A DNA stretch of 64,000 nt from Barnesiella sp. An22 (GTDB taxonomy: Bacteria; Bacteroidota; Bacteroidia; Bacteroidales; Barnesiellaceae), in assembly GCF_002159975.1 (NCBI RefSeq), contig NZ_NFJR01000001.1, positions 372,001-436,000 on the forward strand, written 5' to 3'. This document shows, piece by piece, positions 1 through 7,427 of this stretch (positions are counted from its first letter, which is position 1; each line of letters opens with the position of its first letter). Below the pieces are notes generated by a model. That model saw only the letters and a program-made list of their open reading frames with translations. It made no database searches and was not told the origin of the DNA. The translations under genes and the position numbers were made by a program.

Positions 1-353
1 TTCTTCAACATCCCCTCCATGATTTTACCGTAATGACGGTATTTGATGGGGGTCGTGTGGTAAGGTATAGCATCGGGGTGCGTATGCAGATTCTCCTTTT
101 TGACAATCTCGTAGGGATAGTCGATGTCGAGCTTGAAGTCGGACATGATGGCCAGGTGGTCCCACAACTTGTGCTTGAAGTCGTCGATGTCGCGCAAGTG
201 AGGAAAGAGGTTACCCATAATATTGATAATGGTATTGGCGCAACGGGTACGTTCGGCACGATCCTCGATAGTCATGCAGTGGTCGACCATCTGTTGCACG
301 TTACGCCCATACTCAGGCAGTATCAGTTTCTTTAAGTCCGAGGTATATTGCAT
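1..353 (-). CDS. DUF4290 family protein (partial, C-terminus outside window)
   Basis: A reading frame runs leftward from an ATG at 353 and leaves the window without a stop, so about 117 N-terminal residues are visible. The translation begins MQYTSDLKKLILPEYGRN and contains CMTIEDRAERTRCA and NIMGNLFPHLRD. I recognise this as the DUF4290 family, a conserved Bacteroidota protein of unknown function. It lies directly downstream of tsaB on the same strand with a 25-bp gap, so the two are probably co-transcribed. No function can be assigned from sequence. Confidence 0.85.
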   Translation of the reverse strand, partial: MQYTSDLKKLILPEYGRNVQQMVDHCMTIEDRAERTRCANTIINIMGNLFPHLRDIDDFKHKLWDHLAIMSDFKLDIDYPYEIVKKENLHTHPDAIPYHTTPIKYRHYGKIMEGMLK

Positions 354-378
354 AATCTCTCTATATGATTTTCTTTAT

Positions 379-1071
379 TTACAATACTTTGTTTTTGGGA
401 GTGGTGGCGATGAACTCTTTCAGGTAGAAGGGCTCGAAATAGGCCACATCCTCAAACTGACCTTGCCGGTAAGCCCGCTCGGCAAGTGCCAGCATATCGG
501 TAGCCAGGGGTACGATGTCGTCGACAAAGATGGCATTCTCGTGGCGGATGACCTCCTTGCACTTGGCGGCTCCGTTGCCCGAGAAGACGACGCGACGGTC
601 GGCCAACAAGTCGGCAAAGGAGTTTTCGTCGACCACACAGGCCTGCACGGGACGCACGGCGTTGAGCGCATTGTCGTAGACGGCGGTATAGACCTCCATG
701 CGACGGGCGTCGATCATGGGACAATATAACACATCTTCGTCGAAATAGGTTTTAAACATGGTGGCGCAAGCCAGCAGTTCGAGGGTGTGCACGGCAATAA
801 GGGGCACCTTCAGCCCGAAGCAAAGCCCCTTGGCCTCGGAGACCCCGATGCGCAGCCCCGTGTAGGAGCCCGGGCCGCTGCTCACCGCTACGGCATCGAC
901 CTTTATCGACTTGTCGCGGGCAAAGGTCATCAACTCTTTTACATAGGCTCCCAGCAGCGAAGCGTGCGAGGGGCCGTCGAAGTTCTCGAAATGGCATTGT
1001 ACCACTCCGTCGGAAGAGAGCGCGGCCGAGCAGACCGACGTAGAGGTCTCTATATGTAGAATATTCGGCAT
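379..1071 (-). CDS. tsaB: tRNA threonylcarbamoyladenosine biosynthesis protein TsaB
   Basis: TsaB is the inactive-kinase-like partner of TsaD in the cytoplasmic complex that makes t6A37 in tRNAs reading ANN codons. The protein begins MPNILHIETSTSVCSAAL and has the ASKHA-type nucleotide-fold signature SSGPGSYTGLRIGVSEAKGL near residues 70-90, typical of TsaB. Length (230 aa) fits the family. I chose the ATG at 1071 because the family starts directly at PNILHIET; an ATG six codons upstream (1089) is possible. The gene is divergent from yicC and reads toward the DUF4290 gene. Confidence 0.93.
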   Translation of the reverse strand: MPNILHIETSTSVCSAALSSDGVVQCHFENFDGPSHASLLGAYVKELMTFARDKSIKVDAVAVSSGPGSYTGLRIGVSEAKGLCFGLKVPLIAVHTLELLACATMFKTYFDEDVLYCPMIDARRMEVYTAVYDNALNAVRPVQACVVDENSFADLLADRRVVFSGNGAAKCKEVIRHENAIFVDDIVPLATDMLALAERAYRQGQFEDVAYFEPFYLKEFIATTPKNKVL

Positions 1072-1185
1072 AATTTTATCGGTAAACATACTGCCTCTCT
1101 GCCCTTTCCCCGGGCAAAAAGGTAAACAAACGTATTACAATCGCGTTAATGAGTGTACAAAAATAGCTCTTTTTTTTCAATAATA

Positions 1186-1217
1186 TTGCTTTGGCATCGG
1201 AAATAAGATTAAATTTG
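1186..1217 (+). promoter_or_regulatory. Bacteroidota-type promoter of the yicC-gmk-nadD run
   Basis: TTG at 1186-1188 is followed after 21 bp by TAAATTTG at 1210-1217, a full match to the Bacteroidales -7 consensus TAnnTTTG. The yicC ATG lies 17 bp further on. This is pattern recognition only. Confidence 0.6.
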
Positions 1218-1234
1218 CAAAAACATTTACAGAC

Positions 1235-2107
1235 ATGATACAATCGATGACCGGTTTCGGTAAGTCCGTGGTGGAACTGCCGCACAAAAAAATAACCGTT
1301 GAAATAAAATCGTTGAACAGCAAGCAGCTCGATTTGTCGACCCGCATTCCCCAACAATACAGAGAGCTGGAGATGGAGATTCGCTCGGAGATTGCCCGGC
1401 GGCTGGAGCGGGGTAAAGTCGACTTTCTGGTATACAGCGAGTCGATAGGCAAAGGAACCTCGGCCCAGATAAACGTGCCGGTGCTGGAGGGCTACTACCA
1501 GCAGGTGAAAGAGGCTTCGGAAAAACTGGGCATTGCCATGCCCGAAGACTGTTTCTCGATTTTGCTGCGCCTGCCCGACGCCCTGAGTACCGATAGCCAG
1601 GAAATCGACGAAACCGAAATCAACGCGCTGAAGAAGGCGGTCGACGAGGCCATCACCCACCTCGAGGAGTTCCGTATCCAGGAGGGGGCCATGCTGCAAC
1701 ACCTCTTTGAAGAGAAGATTGCCAACATTGCCCAGCTGCTGAAGGAGGTGGAGCCCTACGAGAAGGAGCGCATCGAAAAAATCAAGGGACGCATCATCGA
1801 TGCCCTGACCAAAATCGACAACTTCGACTACGACAAAAACCGGTTCGAGCAGGAGATGATTTTCTATATCGAGAAACTCGACATCAACGAAGAGAAGCAC
1901 AGGCTCGACAACCACTTGAAATATTTTCTCGAGACCATGCAGGCCGGCAAGGGCCAGGGCAAGAAGCTGGGCTTCATCAGCCAAGAGATGGGTCGCGAAA
2001 TCAACACGCTCGGTTCCAAGTCGAACCAGGCCGAAATGCAACGCATCGTCGTACGCATGAAAGACGAGTTGGAACAGATCAAAGAGCAAGTATTAAACGT
2101 AATGTAA
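1235..2107 (+). CDS. yicC: YicC family endoribonuclease-like protein
   Basis: YicC family proteins are conserved in bacteria; the E. coli member has been described as an endoribonuclease acting in RNA turnover. The 290-aa protein starts with the family signature MIQSMTGFGKS and ends with the conserved block GREINTLGSKSNQAEMQRIVVRMKDELEQIKEQVLNV (residues about 250-289), which is the DUF1732 C-terminal domain. It overlaps the gmk start by one base (TAATG), indicating translational coupling, and this yicC-gmk order is common in bacteria. Confidence 0.95.
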   Translation: MIQSMTGFGKSVVELPHKKITVEIKSLNSKQLDLSTRIPQQYRELEMEIRSEIARRLERGKVDFLVYSESIGKGTSAQINVPVLEGYYQQVKEASEKLGIAMPEDCFSILLRLPDALSTDSQEIDETEINALKKAVDEAITHLEEFRIQEGAMLQHLFEEKIANIAQLLKEVEPYEKERIEKIKGRIIDALTKIDNFDYDKNRFEQEMIFYIEKLDINEEKHRLDNHLKYFLETMQAGKGQGKKLGFISQEMGREINTLGSKSNQAEMQRIVVRMKDELEQIKEQVLNVM

Positions 2108-2682
2108 TGGAAAAGAGAGGCAAACTGGTTATATTCTCGGCACCCTCGGGGTCGGGCAAATCGACCATCATACAATCGCTGCTGAATCGCGACCTGAACC
2201 TGTCGTTCTCGATCTCGGCCACCAGCCGTGCCCCGCGAGGCACCGAGAAGAACGGCGTAGAATACTACTTCATCTCGCCCGAAGAGTTCAGACAACGCAT
2301 CGCCAACGGCGAGTTTCTGGAGTATGAAGAGGTGTATGCCGGCAAGTTCTACGGCACGCTCAAGAGCGAGGTCGAGCGCATACTCGACAGTGGCCGCAAC
2401 GTCATCTTCGACGTCGACGTGGTAGGCGGGCTCAACATCAAGAAGTATTACGGCGACCAGGCACTGGCCCTCTTCATCCAACCGCCCAGCATCGAGGAGT
2501 TGGAGAAGCGGCTCAAACACCGGGCTACCGATGCCCCCGAGGTGATTGCCAGCCGAGTGGCCAAGGCCGAATACGAACTCTCGTTTGCCCCGCGGTTCGA
2601 CCACATCATCGTCAACGACATTTTAGAAAAAGCCCAGGAAGAGGCCTACCAGACCATACGGCAATTCCTCGACAAACCCTAA
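2107..2682 (+). CDS. gmk: Guanylate kinase
   Basis: Phosphorylates GMP to GDP using ATP in the cytoplasm. The P-loop APSGSGKST lies at residues 12-20, followed by SATSRAPRGTEKNGVEYYF, the GMP-binding region, and the lid/core motif VIFDVDVVGG. At 191 aa it is of normal length. The start codon overlaps the yicC stop (TAATG) and the gene is followed after 4 bp by nadD, so the three form an operon. Confidence 0.97.
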   Translation: MEKRGKLVIFSAPSGSGKSTIIQSLLNRDLNLSFSISATSRAPRGTEKNGVEYYFISPEEFRQRIANGEFLEYEEVYAGKFYGTLKSEVERILDSGRNVIFDVDVVGGLNIKKYYGDQALALFIQPPSIEELEKRLKHRATDAPEVIASRVAKAEYELSFAPRFDHIIVNDILEKAQEEAYQTIRQFLDKP

Positions 2683-2686
2683 ACCC

Positions 2687-3277
2687 ATGCAACCTATCCA
2701 GACAGCTTTCTTTTCAGGCACGTTCAACCCCGTCCACACGGGGCACCTCATACTGGCCAACTACTTGTGCGAGTTCGAGGGGTTCGACGAGGTGTGGATG
2801 TCGGTAACGCCCCAGAACCCCTTGCGGGAAAAGCTGTCGCCCGAGGCCGACCGCCAGCGCCTCGAAATGCTGCGGCTGGCCGTGACCGGCAACCCCAAAA
2901 TCGTAGCGACCGACATCGAGTTTTCGCTCCCCCTGCCCTCCTACACGATTCGCACGCTCGACCACCTCAGGAGCCTCTACCCCGACCGCGAGTTCACCCT
3001 CGTCATCGGGGCCGACAACTGGCTGCTCTTCGACCGGTGGCGCGAGAGCCGGCGCATCGTCGACGAGTATCGGGTATGCATCTATCCCCGCCGGGGCTAC
3101 GACATCGACGAGGCGAAGCTCCCCCCTACCGTGCGGTACTGCCGGGCTCCCCTCATCGAGATTTCGTCGACCCAGGTACGGCAGGGAATCGCCGCCGGCA
3201 AAAACATGAACTATTTTGTACCCCAGTCGGTATATACATACATTATCAACCACAGACTTTATAAAAACAACGAGTAA
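2687..3277 (+). CDS. nadD: Nicotinate-nucleotide adenylyltransferase
   Basis: NadD adenylates nicotinate mononucleotide to deamido-NAD in NAD biosynthesis. The nucleotidyltransferase motif GTFNPVHTGH (residues 11-20) and the C-terminal ISSTQVRQGI motif are both present. The 196-aa length is typical. It begins 4 bp after gmk and overlaps the following DUF5063 gene by one base, so it sits in the middle of a tightly packed operon. Confidence 0.96.
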   Translation: MQPIQTAFFSGTFNPVHTGHLILANYLCEFEGFDEVWMSVTPQNPLREKLSPEADRQRLEMLRLAVTGNPKIVATDIEFSLPLPSYTIRTLDHLRSLYPDREFTLVIGADNWLLFDRWRESRRIVDEYRVCIYPRRGYDIDEAKLPPTVRYCRAPLIEISSTQVRQGIAAGKNMNYFVPQSVYTYIINHRLYKNNE

Positions 3278-3930
3278 TGGACGAACGCATCTATTCCAAA
3301 GATATTATCGAATTTGTCACCGTAGGTGCCGAATATTGCGCTTTCCTCGAACGTACTCCCGAACTGGAAAAAGATGAATTTATCGATAAAATCATAAAAA
3401 TACTTCCGCTGCTCTACCTCAAAGCTACCCTGCTCTCGCCCGAAGAACCCGAAGAGGAGGCCTATACCGAACGTTTCGTGACCGAAAGCATGTACGAGAG
3501 TGTGCGCATGAGCATCGAGAGCCTCCTGGGCGAAGACGACAACTACCTGGAGGTGTTCCAGTCGGGCATGGAATACAGCGAAGGCCCGTTGGCGGCCAGC
3601 ATCTCGGAAGGACTTGCCGACATCTATCAAGACTTGAAAGACTTCATTTCGGTCTATCGCCTGGGCAACGAGCCGCAAATGCTCGAATCGCTCTACATCT
3701 GCTACGAGAACTTTGTCTCCTACTGGGGGCAACAGCTGGTCAATGTACTGCGGGCTCTACACAATGTAAGGTATTCGACGCACGACGACGATGACGATGA
3801 CGACGACACATGCGACTGCGGTCATCATCACCACCACCGGTCATCGGCCGACGACCGCTACACCGATATATTCGGACATCAACAAGGGGACGACGATATT
3901 TTCGACAAACTCAACGATGATGTGGATTAA
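3277..3930 (+). CDS. DUF5063 family protein with Asp8/Cys/His5 tail
   Basis: The 217-aa protein starts MDERIYSKDIIEFVTVGAEYCAFLE and matches my recollection of DUF5063, a helical Bacteroidota family of unknown function. The last 50 residues are low complexity: eight consecutive Asp at 170-177, then TCDCG, then five His at 183-187, then further acidic clusters. Such a run could bind divalent metal ions, but this is inference. The gene is coupled to nadD by a one-base overlap and is followed 5 bp later by an exonuclease gene. Confidence 0.85.
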   Translation: MDERIYSKDIIEFVTVGAEYCAFLERTPELEKDEFIDKIIKILPLLYLKATLLSPEEPEEEAYTERFVTESMYESVRMSIESLLGEDDNYLEVFQSGMEYSEGPLAASISEGLADIYQDLKDFISVYRLGNEPQMLESLYICYENFVSYWGQQLVNVLRALHNVRYSTHDDDDDDDDTCDCGHHHHHRSSADDRYTDIFGHQQGDDDIFDKLNDDVD

Positions 3931-3935
3931 CGCTT

Positions 3936-4574
3936 ATGGATAACGAGACTTCTGACAAAATAAAAATTAGTAAAGAAATCATTGCAACTTTACCTATCGA
4001 ATCATTCCCCGGACGAATCGTCGTGGTCGACAACGAAGCCCAGGTAACCGAAGCTACCAAATGTCTGAGCCACGAGTCGATTATCGGGTTTGATACCGAA
4101 ACCCGACCGACATTCAAGAAGGGACAGAGCAACCACGTGGCCCTCATGCAACTCTCGACCCACGATACCTGCTACCTGTTCCGGCTTAACCGCATCGGGT
4201 TCACCCCGGCCTTGAAACGGTTGCTCGAAGACGAAACCCTGCTCAAGGTGGGTATCTCGCTCAAGGACGACTTCTGCATGCTGGGGCGACTCAACAGCGG
4301 GCCATTCACTCCGCGCAACTTTGTCGAGTTGCAGAAATTTGTCAAACGATACGGCATCGAAGACCAGAGTTTGCAAAAAATCTATGCCATCGTCATCGGG
4401 AAAAAGATTTCGAAAGGACAACGCCTCTCCAACTGGGAGGCCGACCACCTGACCGACAGCCAACAACTCTATGCCGCTACCGACGCCTGGAGCTGCATCA
4501 AAATCTACGAGGCCCTCAAATCGAAAGATTTCCAATTTTCCTCGATATTACAACAACCCCCTACAACACTCTAA
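3936..4574 (+). CDS. 3'-5' exonuclease, DEDDy type (RNase D-like)
   Basis: A single-domain 3'-5' exonuclease of 212 aa. The DEDD motif I is visible as GFDTETRP (Asp and Glu metal ligands, residues about 49-56) and motif III as YAATDAW near residue 179, the YxxxD arrangement of the DEDDy class. There is no HRDC domain, so it is shorter than classical RNase D and resembles the stand-alone exonucleases common in Bacteroidales. Substrate (DNA or RNA) is not evident. It continues the yicC-nadD operon with a 5-bp gap. Confidence 0.88.
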   Translation: MDNETSDKIKISKEIIATLPIESFPGRIVVVDNEAQVTEATKCLSHESIIGFDTETRPTFKKGQSNHVALMQLSTHDTCYLFRLNRIGFTPALKRLLEDETLLKVGISLKDDFCMLGRLNSGPFTPRNFVELQKFVKRYGIEDQSLQKIYAIVIGKKISKGQRLSNWEADHLTDSQQLYAATDAWSCIKIYEALKSKDFQFSSILQQPPTTL

Positions 4575-4588
4575 CTATTTTATTACAA

Positions 4589-4831
4589 ATGAAACGGTAC
4601 GACATTATTGCATTGCTCCTGGTTATCTATCTGGCCGTCATGGCCTACTTCGGTCGAGGTATGTTGCTGAGCGGCAACTATTGGGAATACTTCGGCATCA
4701 TCGGCTTTACGCTCCTGATTATTCTGGCCTTGCGATGGGCCTTGAAACACCGCGAGAAGATTCGTAACGAGCGCCGCCAAAAGCAAGATGTCATGGATCG
4801 CCGTACCATGCGCGACGACCACCACTCATAA
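4589..4831 (+). CDS. Small two-helix membrane protein
   Basis: An 80-aa protein with two hydrophobic segments (about residues 7-26 and 33-52) and a strongly charged C-terminal tail RWALKHREKIRNERRQKQ that would face the cytoplasm. I do not recognise a named family. It lies 14 bp after the exonuclease gene and 23 bp before an outer-membrane protein gene on the same strand, so it is probably co-transcribed with them. Confidence 0.7.
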   Translation: MKRYDIIALLLVIYLAVMAYFGRGMLLSGNYWEYFGIIGFTLLIILALRWALKHREKIRNERRQKQDVMDRRTMRDDHHS

Positions 4832-4854
4832 AAAACTCATTTATCTCCACGACT

Positions 4855-5379
4855 ATGGTAAAAAAAGTTCTTCTTATCCTGTCGGTTATCACAGCGTTAT
4901 CGGGCACCGCATCGGCCCAGATTCTGAAAAATACCTGGATTGTCAACCCCCAAATCAGCGGATTCAACCTGGGCAGCACCCACACCCGCGAGACGGGTAA
5001 CGAAACTTTCGACCTGGGACTGCAGGTCGAAACGGGTAATTTCATCGCCAACAACCTGCTGTTCTATGTAGGAGTCGGCGGCAACTTTTCGTGGAACAAG
5101 GAGTACCGAGACAACAACATAGATCTGAATGTGGGTATCCGATACTATACCCTCACCACCCTATTCATCGGAGTGAATACGGGATATACCCACGCCTGGT
5201 ACAAACCCAAGGACGAATCGTCGGCCTGCGACGACTATCTCTATGTGGGCGCCGAACTGGGTTACGCCATCTTCGTGAGCCACAACATATCGCTCGACCC
5301 GGCTCTCTACTGGAAACACAGCTTCACCGACCAACTCGACCAGTATGGATTGAAGGTGGGCCTCTCGGTCTATTTCTAA
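4855..5379 (+). CDS. Outer-membrane beta-barrel protein
   Basis: The 174-aa protein has a clear signal peptide (MVKKVLLILSVITALSGTASAQ, cleavage after SAQ near residue 22) followed by alternating hydrophobic/polar strands with aromatic girdles such as NNLLFYVGVGGNFSW, and it ends in VGLSVYF. A C-terminal Phe after a beta strand is the usual signal for BAM-dependent insertion. It resembles the small OmpW/OmpX-like barrels of Bacteroidales. Function is unknown. Confidence 0.8.
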   Translation: MVKKVLLILSVITALSGTASAQILKNTWIVNPQISGFNLGSTHTRETGNETFDLGLQVETGNFIANNLLFYVGVGGNFSWNKEYRDNNIDLNVGIRYYTLTTLFIGVNTGYTHAWYKPKDESSACDDYLYVGAELGYAIFVSHNISLDPALYWKHSFTDQLDQYGLKVGLSVYF

Positions 5380-5412
5380 ACAGCGAATCGATAAATCAAA
5401 ACACATAACACA

Positions 5413-6849
5413 ATGACAGAAAAAATGACTCAACTGATGAAGGACATCCCGGCCGTACGATGGACGGCTCTTGTCCTGCTGGCGAGCGCCATGTTTTTCG
5501 GCTATATCTTCATGGATATACTCTCGCCTCTACAAGAATTGTTACAGAACACGAGAGGCTGGTCGCCCGATGCTTACGGCCACTACGCCGGTTCCGAAAC
5601 TTTTCTGAACGTATTTGTATTCTTCCTGATTTTTGCCGGTATCATACTCGACAAGATGGGTGTGCGTTTCACGGCCATACTCTCGGGTGCCGTCATGCTG
5701 GTAGGTGCCTCGATCAACTACTACGCCGTGAGCAATGCCTTCATCGGCAGTGGGGCCGAGGCCTTTATGAACCGCTTTATGAACCTGCCGCTGGAGTGGT
5801 GGAACGTCACCCCGTTCTACGAAGGGATGCCCGCCTCGGCCAAAATGTCGGCCATCGGCTTCATGTTCTTCGGATGCGGTGTCGAGATGGCAGGTATCAC
5901 CGTTTCGCGCGGTATCGTCAAATGGTTCAAGGGTAAAGAGATGGCTCTGGCCATGGGTGTAGAGATGGCTATCGCCCGTGTGGGTGTAGCCGTGGTGGTA
6001 CTGGGTTCGCCGGTACTGGCCAACAAGTTTGCCCCGGTCGACGTATCGCGCCCCGTACTCGTGGCCGTGATTCTGCTGGCCATCGGCCTCATCTGTTTCA
6101 TCACCTACGCCTTCATGGACAAGAAACTCGAGCAACAGATGGGCGAAAGCGGCGAAGAGAAAGACGATCCCTTCAAAATCTCGGACCTCAAATATATCTT
6201 CTCGAGCAAGGTGTTCTGGCTGGTAGCGCTGCTGTGCGTGCTCTACTACTCGGCCATCTTCCCCTTCCAGAAGTATGCCATCAACATGCTGCAATGCAAC
6301 CTGGGCTATACGGCCGAACAGGCCGGCTGGGTGTTCTTCGTCTTCCCGCTGGGAGCCGCAGCCATCACCCCCATCCTGGGCAACTTCCTCGACCATAAAG
6401 GCAAAGGTGCCACCATGCTCATCTTCGGTGCCGTGCTCATGATTGCCTGCCACCTGGTATTCGCCCTGGTGCTGCCCGCCTTGAAAGGTACCGTCACCGC
6501 CGTGATTGTGGCCTACCTCTCCATCATCCTGCTGGGTATCTCGTTCTCGCTGGTACCGGCCTCGCTGTGGCCCTCGGTACCCAAGCTGGTCGACAACAAG
6601 CTGCTGGGCTCGGCCTACGCCGTTATCTTCTGGATTCAGAACATCGGTCTCTACTCCTTCCCCATGATTATCGGTGCCACACTGCGCATGTCGAACCCCG
6701 GTATCACCGACCCGCTGCAATACAACTACACCGTGCCGATGCTCATCTTTGCCAGCCTGGGAGTCTTGGCGCTCATCTTCGGGTTGTGGCTGAAGGTCGA
6801 GGACAAGAAACGGGGATACGGTCTCGAAGAGCCTAACATCCAAAAGTAA
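5413..6849 (+). CDS. MFS transporter
   Basis: A 478-aa integral membrane protein with about 12 hydrophobic segments, consistent with a major facilitator superfamily permease. The loop after TM2 contains GIILDKMGVRFTAIL, the MFS motif A position (G-x-x-x-D-x-x-G-x-R). The region SPLQELLQNTRGWSPDAYGHYAGSETF resembles MFSD1-like permeases, but the substrate cannot be read from the sequence. A 33-bp gap separates it from the upstream OMP gene, and a terminator follows, so it probably ends the operon that starts at yicC. Confidence 0.88.
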   Translation: MTEKMTQLMKDIPAVRWTALVLLASAMFFGYIFMDILSPLQELLQNTRGWSPDAYGHYAGSETFLNVFVFFLIFAGIILDKMGVRFTAILSGAVMLVGASINYYAVSNAFIGSGAEAFMNRFMNLPLEWWNVTPFYEGMPASAKMSAIGFMFFGCGVEMAGITVSRGIVKWFKGKEMALAMGVEMAIARVGVAVVVLGSPVLANKFAPVDVSRPVLVAVILLAIGLICFITYAFMDKKLEQQMGESGEEKDDPFKISDLKYIFSSKVFWLVALLCVLYYSAIFPFQKYAINMLQCNLGYTAEQAGWVFFVFPLGAAAITPILGNFLDHKGKGATMLIFGAVLMIACHLVFALVLPALKGTVTAVIVAYLSIILLGISFSLVPASLWPSVPKLVDNKLLGSAYAVIFWIQNIGLYSFPMIIGATLRMSNPGITDPLQYNYTVPMLIFASLGVLALIFGLWLKVEDKKRGYGLEEPNIQK

Positions 6850-6890
6850 CATAAAGCCTATTCAATCGGCTCATTCCAAACCCCATACAT

Positions 6891-6937
6891 GCGGCAGTCG
6901 GCATCGAAACCGGCTGCCGCATCTTGTTTTCTTTTTT
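6891..6937 (+). terminator. Rho-independent terminator after the MFS gene
   Basis: GCGGCAG...CTGCCGC arms at 6891-6920 form a GC-rich hairpin, followed by a T-rich stretch to 6937. Confidence 0.75.
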
Positions 6938-6941
6938 ATTC

Positions 6942-7022
6942 AACTAAAAAATATAGTTATAAAACTACCCCATTTAGTTTTATTAACTACAAAAATTAGT
7001 TGAATAACTAAAACTTTTAGTT
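6942..7022. promoter_or_regulatory. Four tandem 17-bp BlaI-type operators
   Basis: Four dyads AACTA-N7-TAGTT occur at 6942-6958, 6963-6979, 6985-7001 and 7006-7022. Starts are 21, 22 and 21 bp apart, so all lie on one face of the helix at two-turn spacing. The half-sites are identical in all four copies while the 7-bp spacers differ. The last dyad overlaps the likely -7 element TTTATTTG at 7021-7028. BlaI/MecI repressors bind short dyads in their own promoters, so autorepression of the downstream pair is likely. Confidence 0.8.
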
Positions 7023-7049
7023 TATTTGCAAAGAGAAAAACGAAAACCT

Positions 7050-7415
7050 ATGAAAGGACTTACCGCAAAAGAAGAAGAAATCATGAACTACTTCTGGCAA
7101 AAAGGCCCCCTGTTCGTGAAAGAGTTGCTCGATTTCTACGACGAGCCCAAACCCCACTTCAATACCCTGTCGACCATCGTGCGGGGTCTCGAAGAGAAGG
7201 GTTACCTGGCCCACAAGGCATTCGGCAAAACCTACCAGTACTACGCCGCCGTGAGCGAAGAGTCGTTCCGTCGGGGGACCCTCCGTCAGGTGGTGCGCAA
7301 GTATTTCAACAGCTCCTACCTGGGCGTGGTCTCGTCGCTCATCGAGGAGGAGGACATCTCGCTGAAGGAGCTGAAGGAACTTATCGAGAAAGTGGAACGA
7401 GGAAGTGAAAAATAA
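7050..7415 (+). CDS. BlaI/MecI/CopY family transcriptional repressor
   Basis: A 121-aa winged-helix repressor. The N-terminus MKGLTAKEEEIMNYFWQKGPLFVKELLDF is typical of BlaI/MecI, followed by the recognition region FNTLSTIVRGLEEKGYL. I chose the ATG at 7050 because family members start just before LTxxEEEIM; an upstream start at 7026 would lie on the promoter. In BlaI systems the partner metalloprotease cleaves the repressor and relieves repression; here the gene for an M56 protease follows 12 bp downstream. No beta-lactamase gene is nearby, so the signal is unlikely to be a beta-lactam. Confidence 0.93.
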   Translation: MKGLTAKEEEIMNYFWQKGPLFVKELLDFYDEPKPHFNTLSTIVRGLEEKGYLAHKAFGKTYQYYAAVSEESFRRGTLRQVVRKYFNSSYLGVVSSLIEEEDISLKELKELIEKVERGSEK

Positions 7416-7427
7416 AACCGCCCAGCC

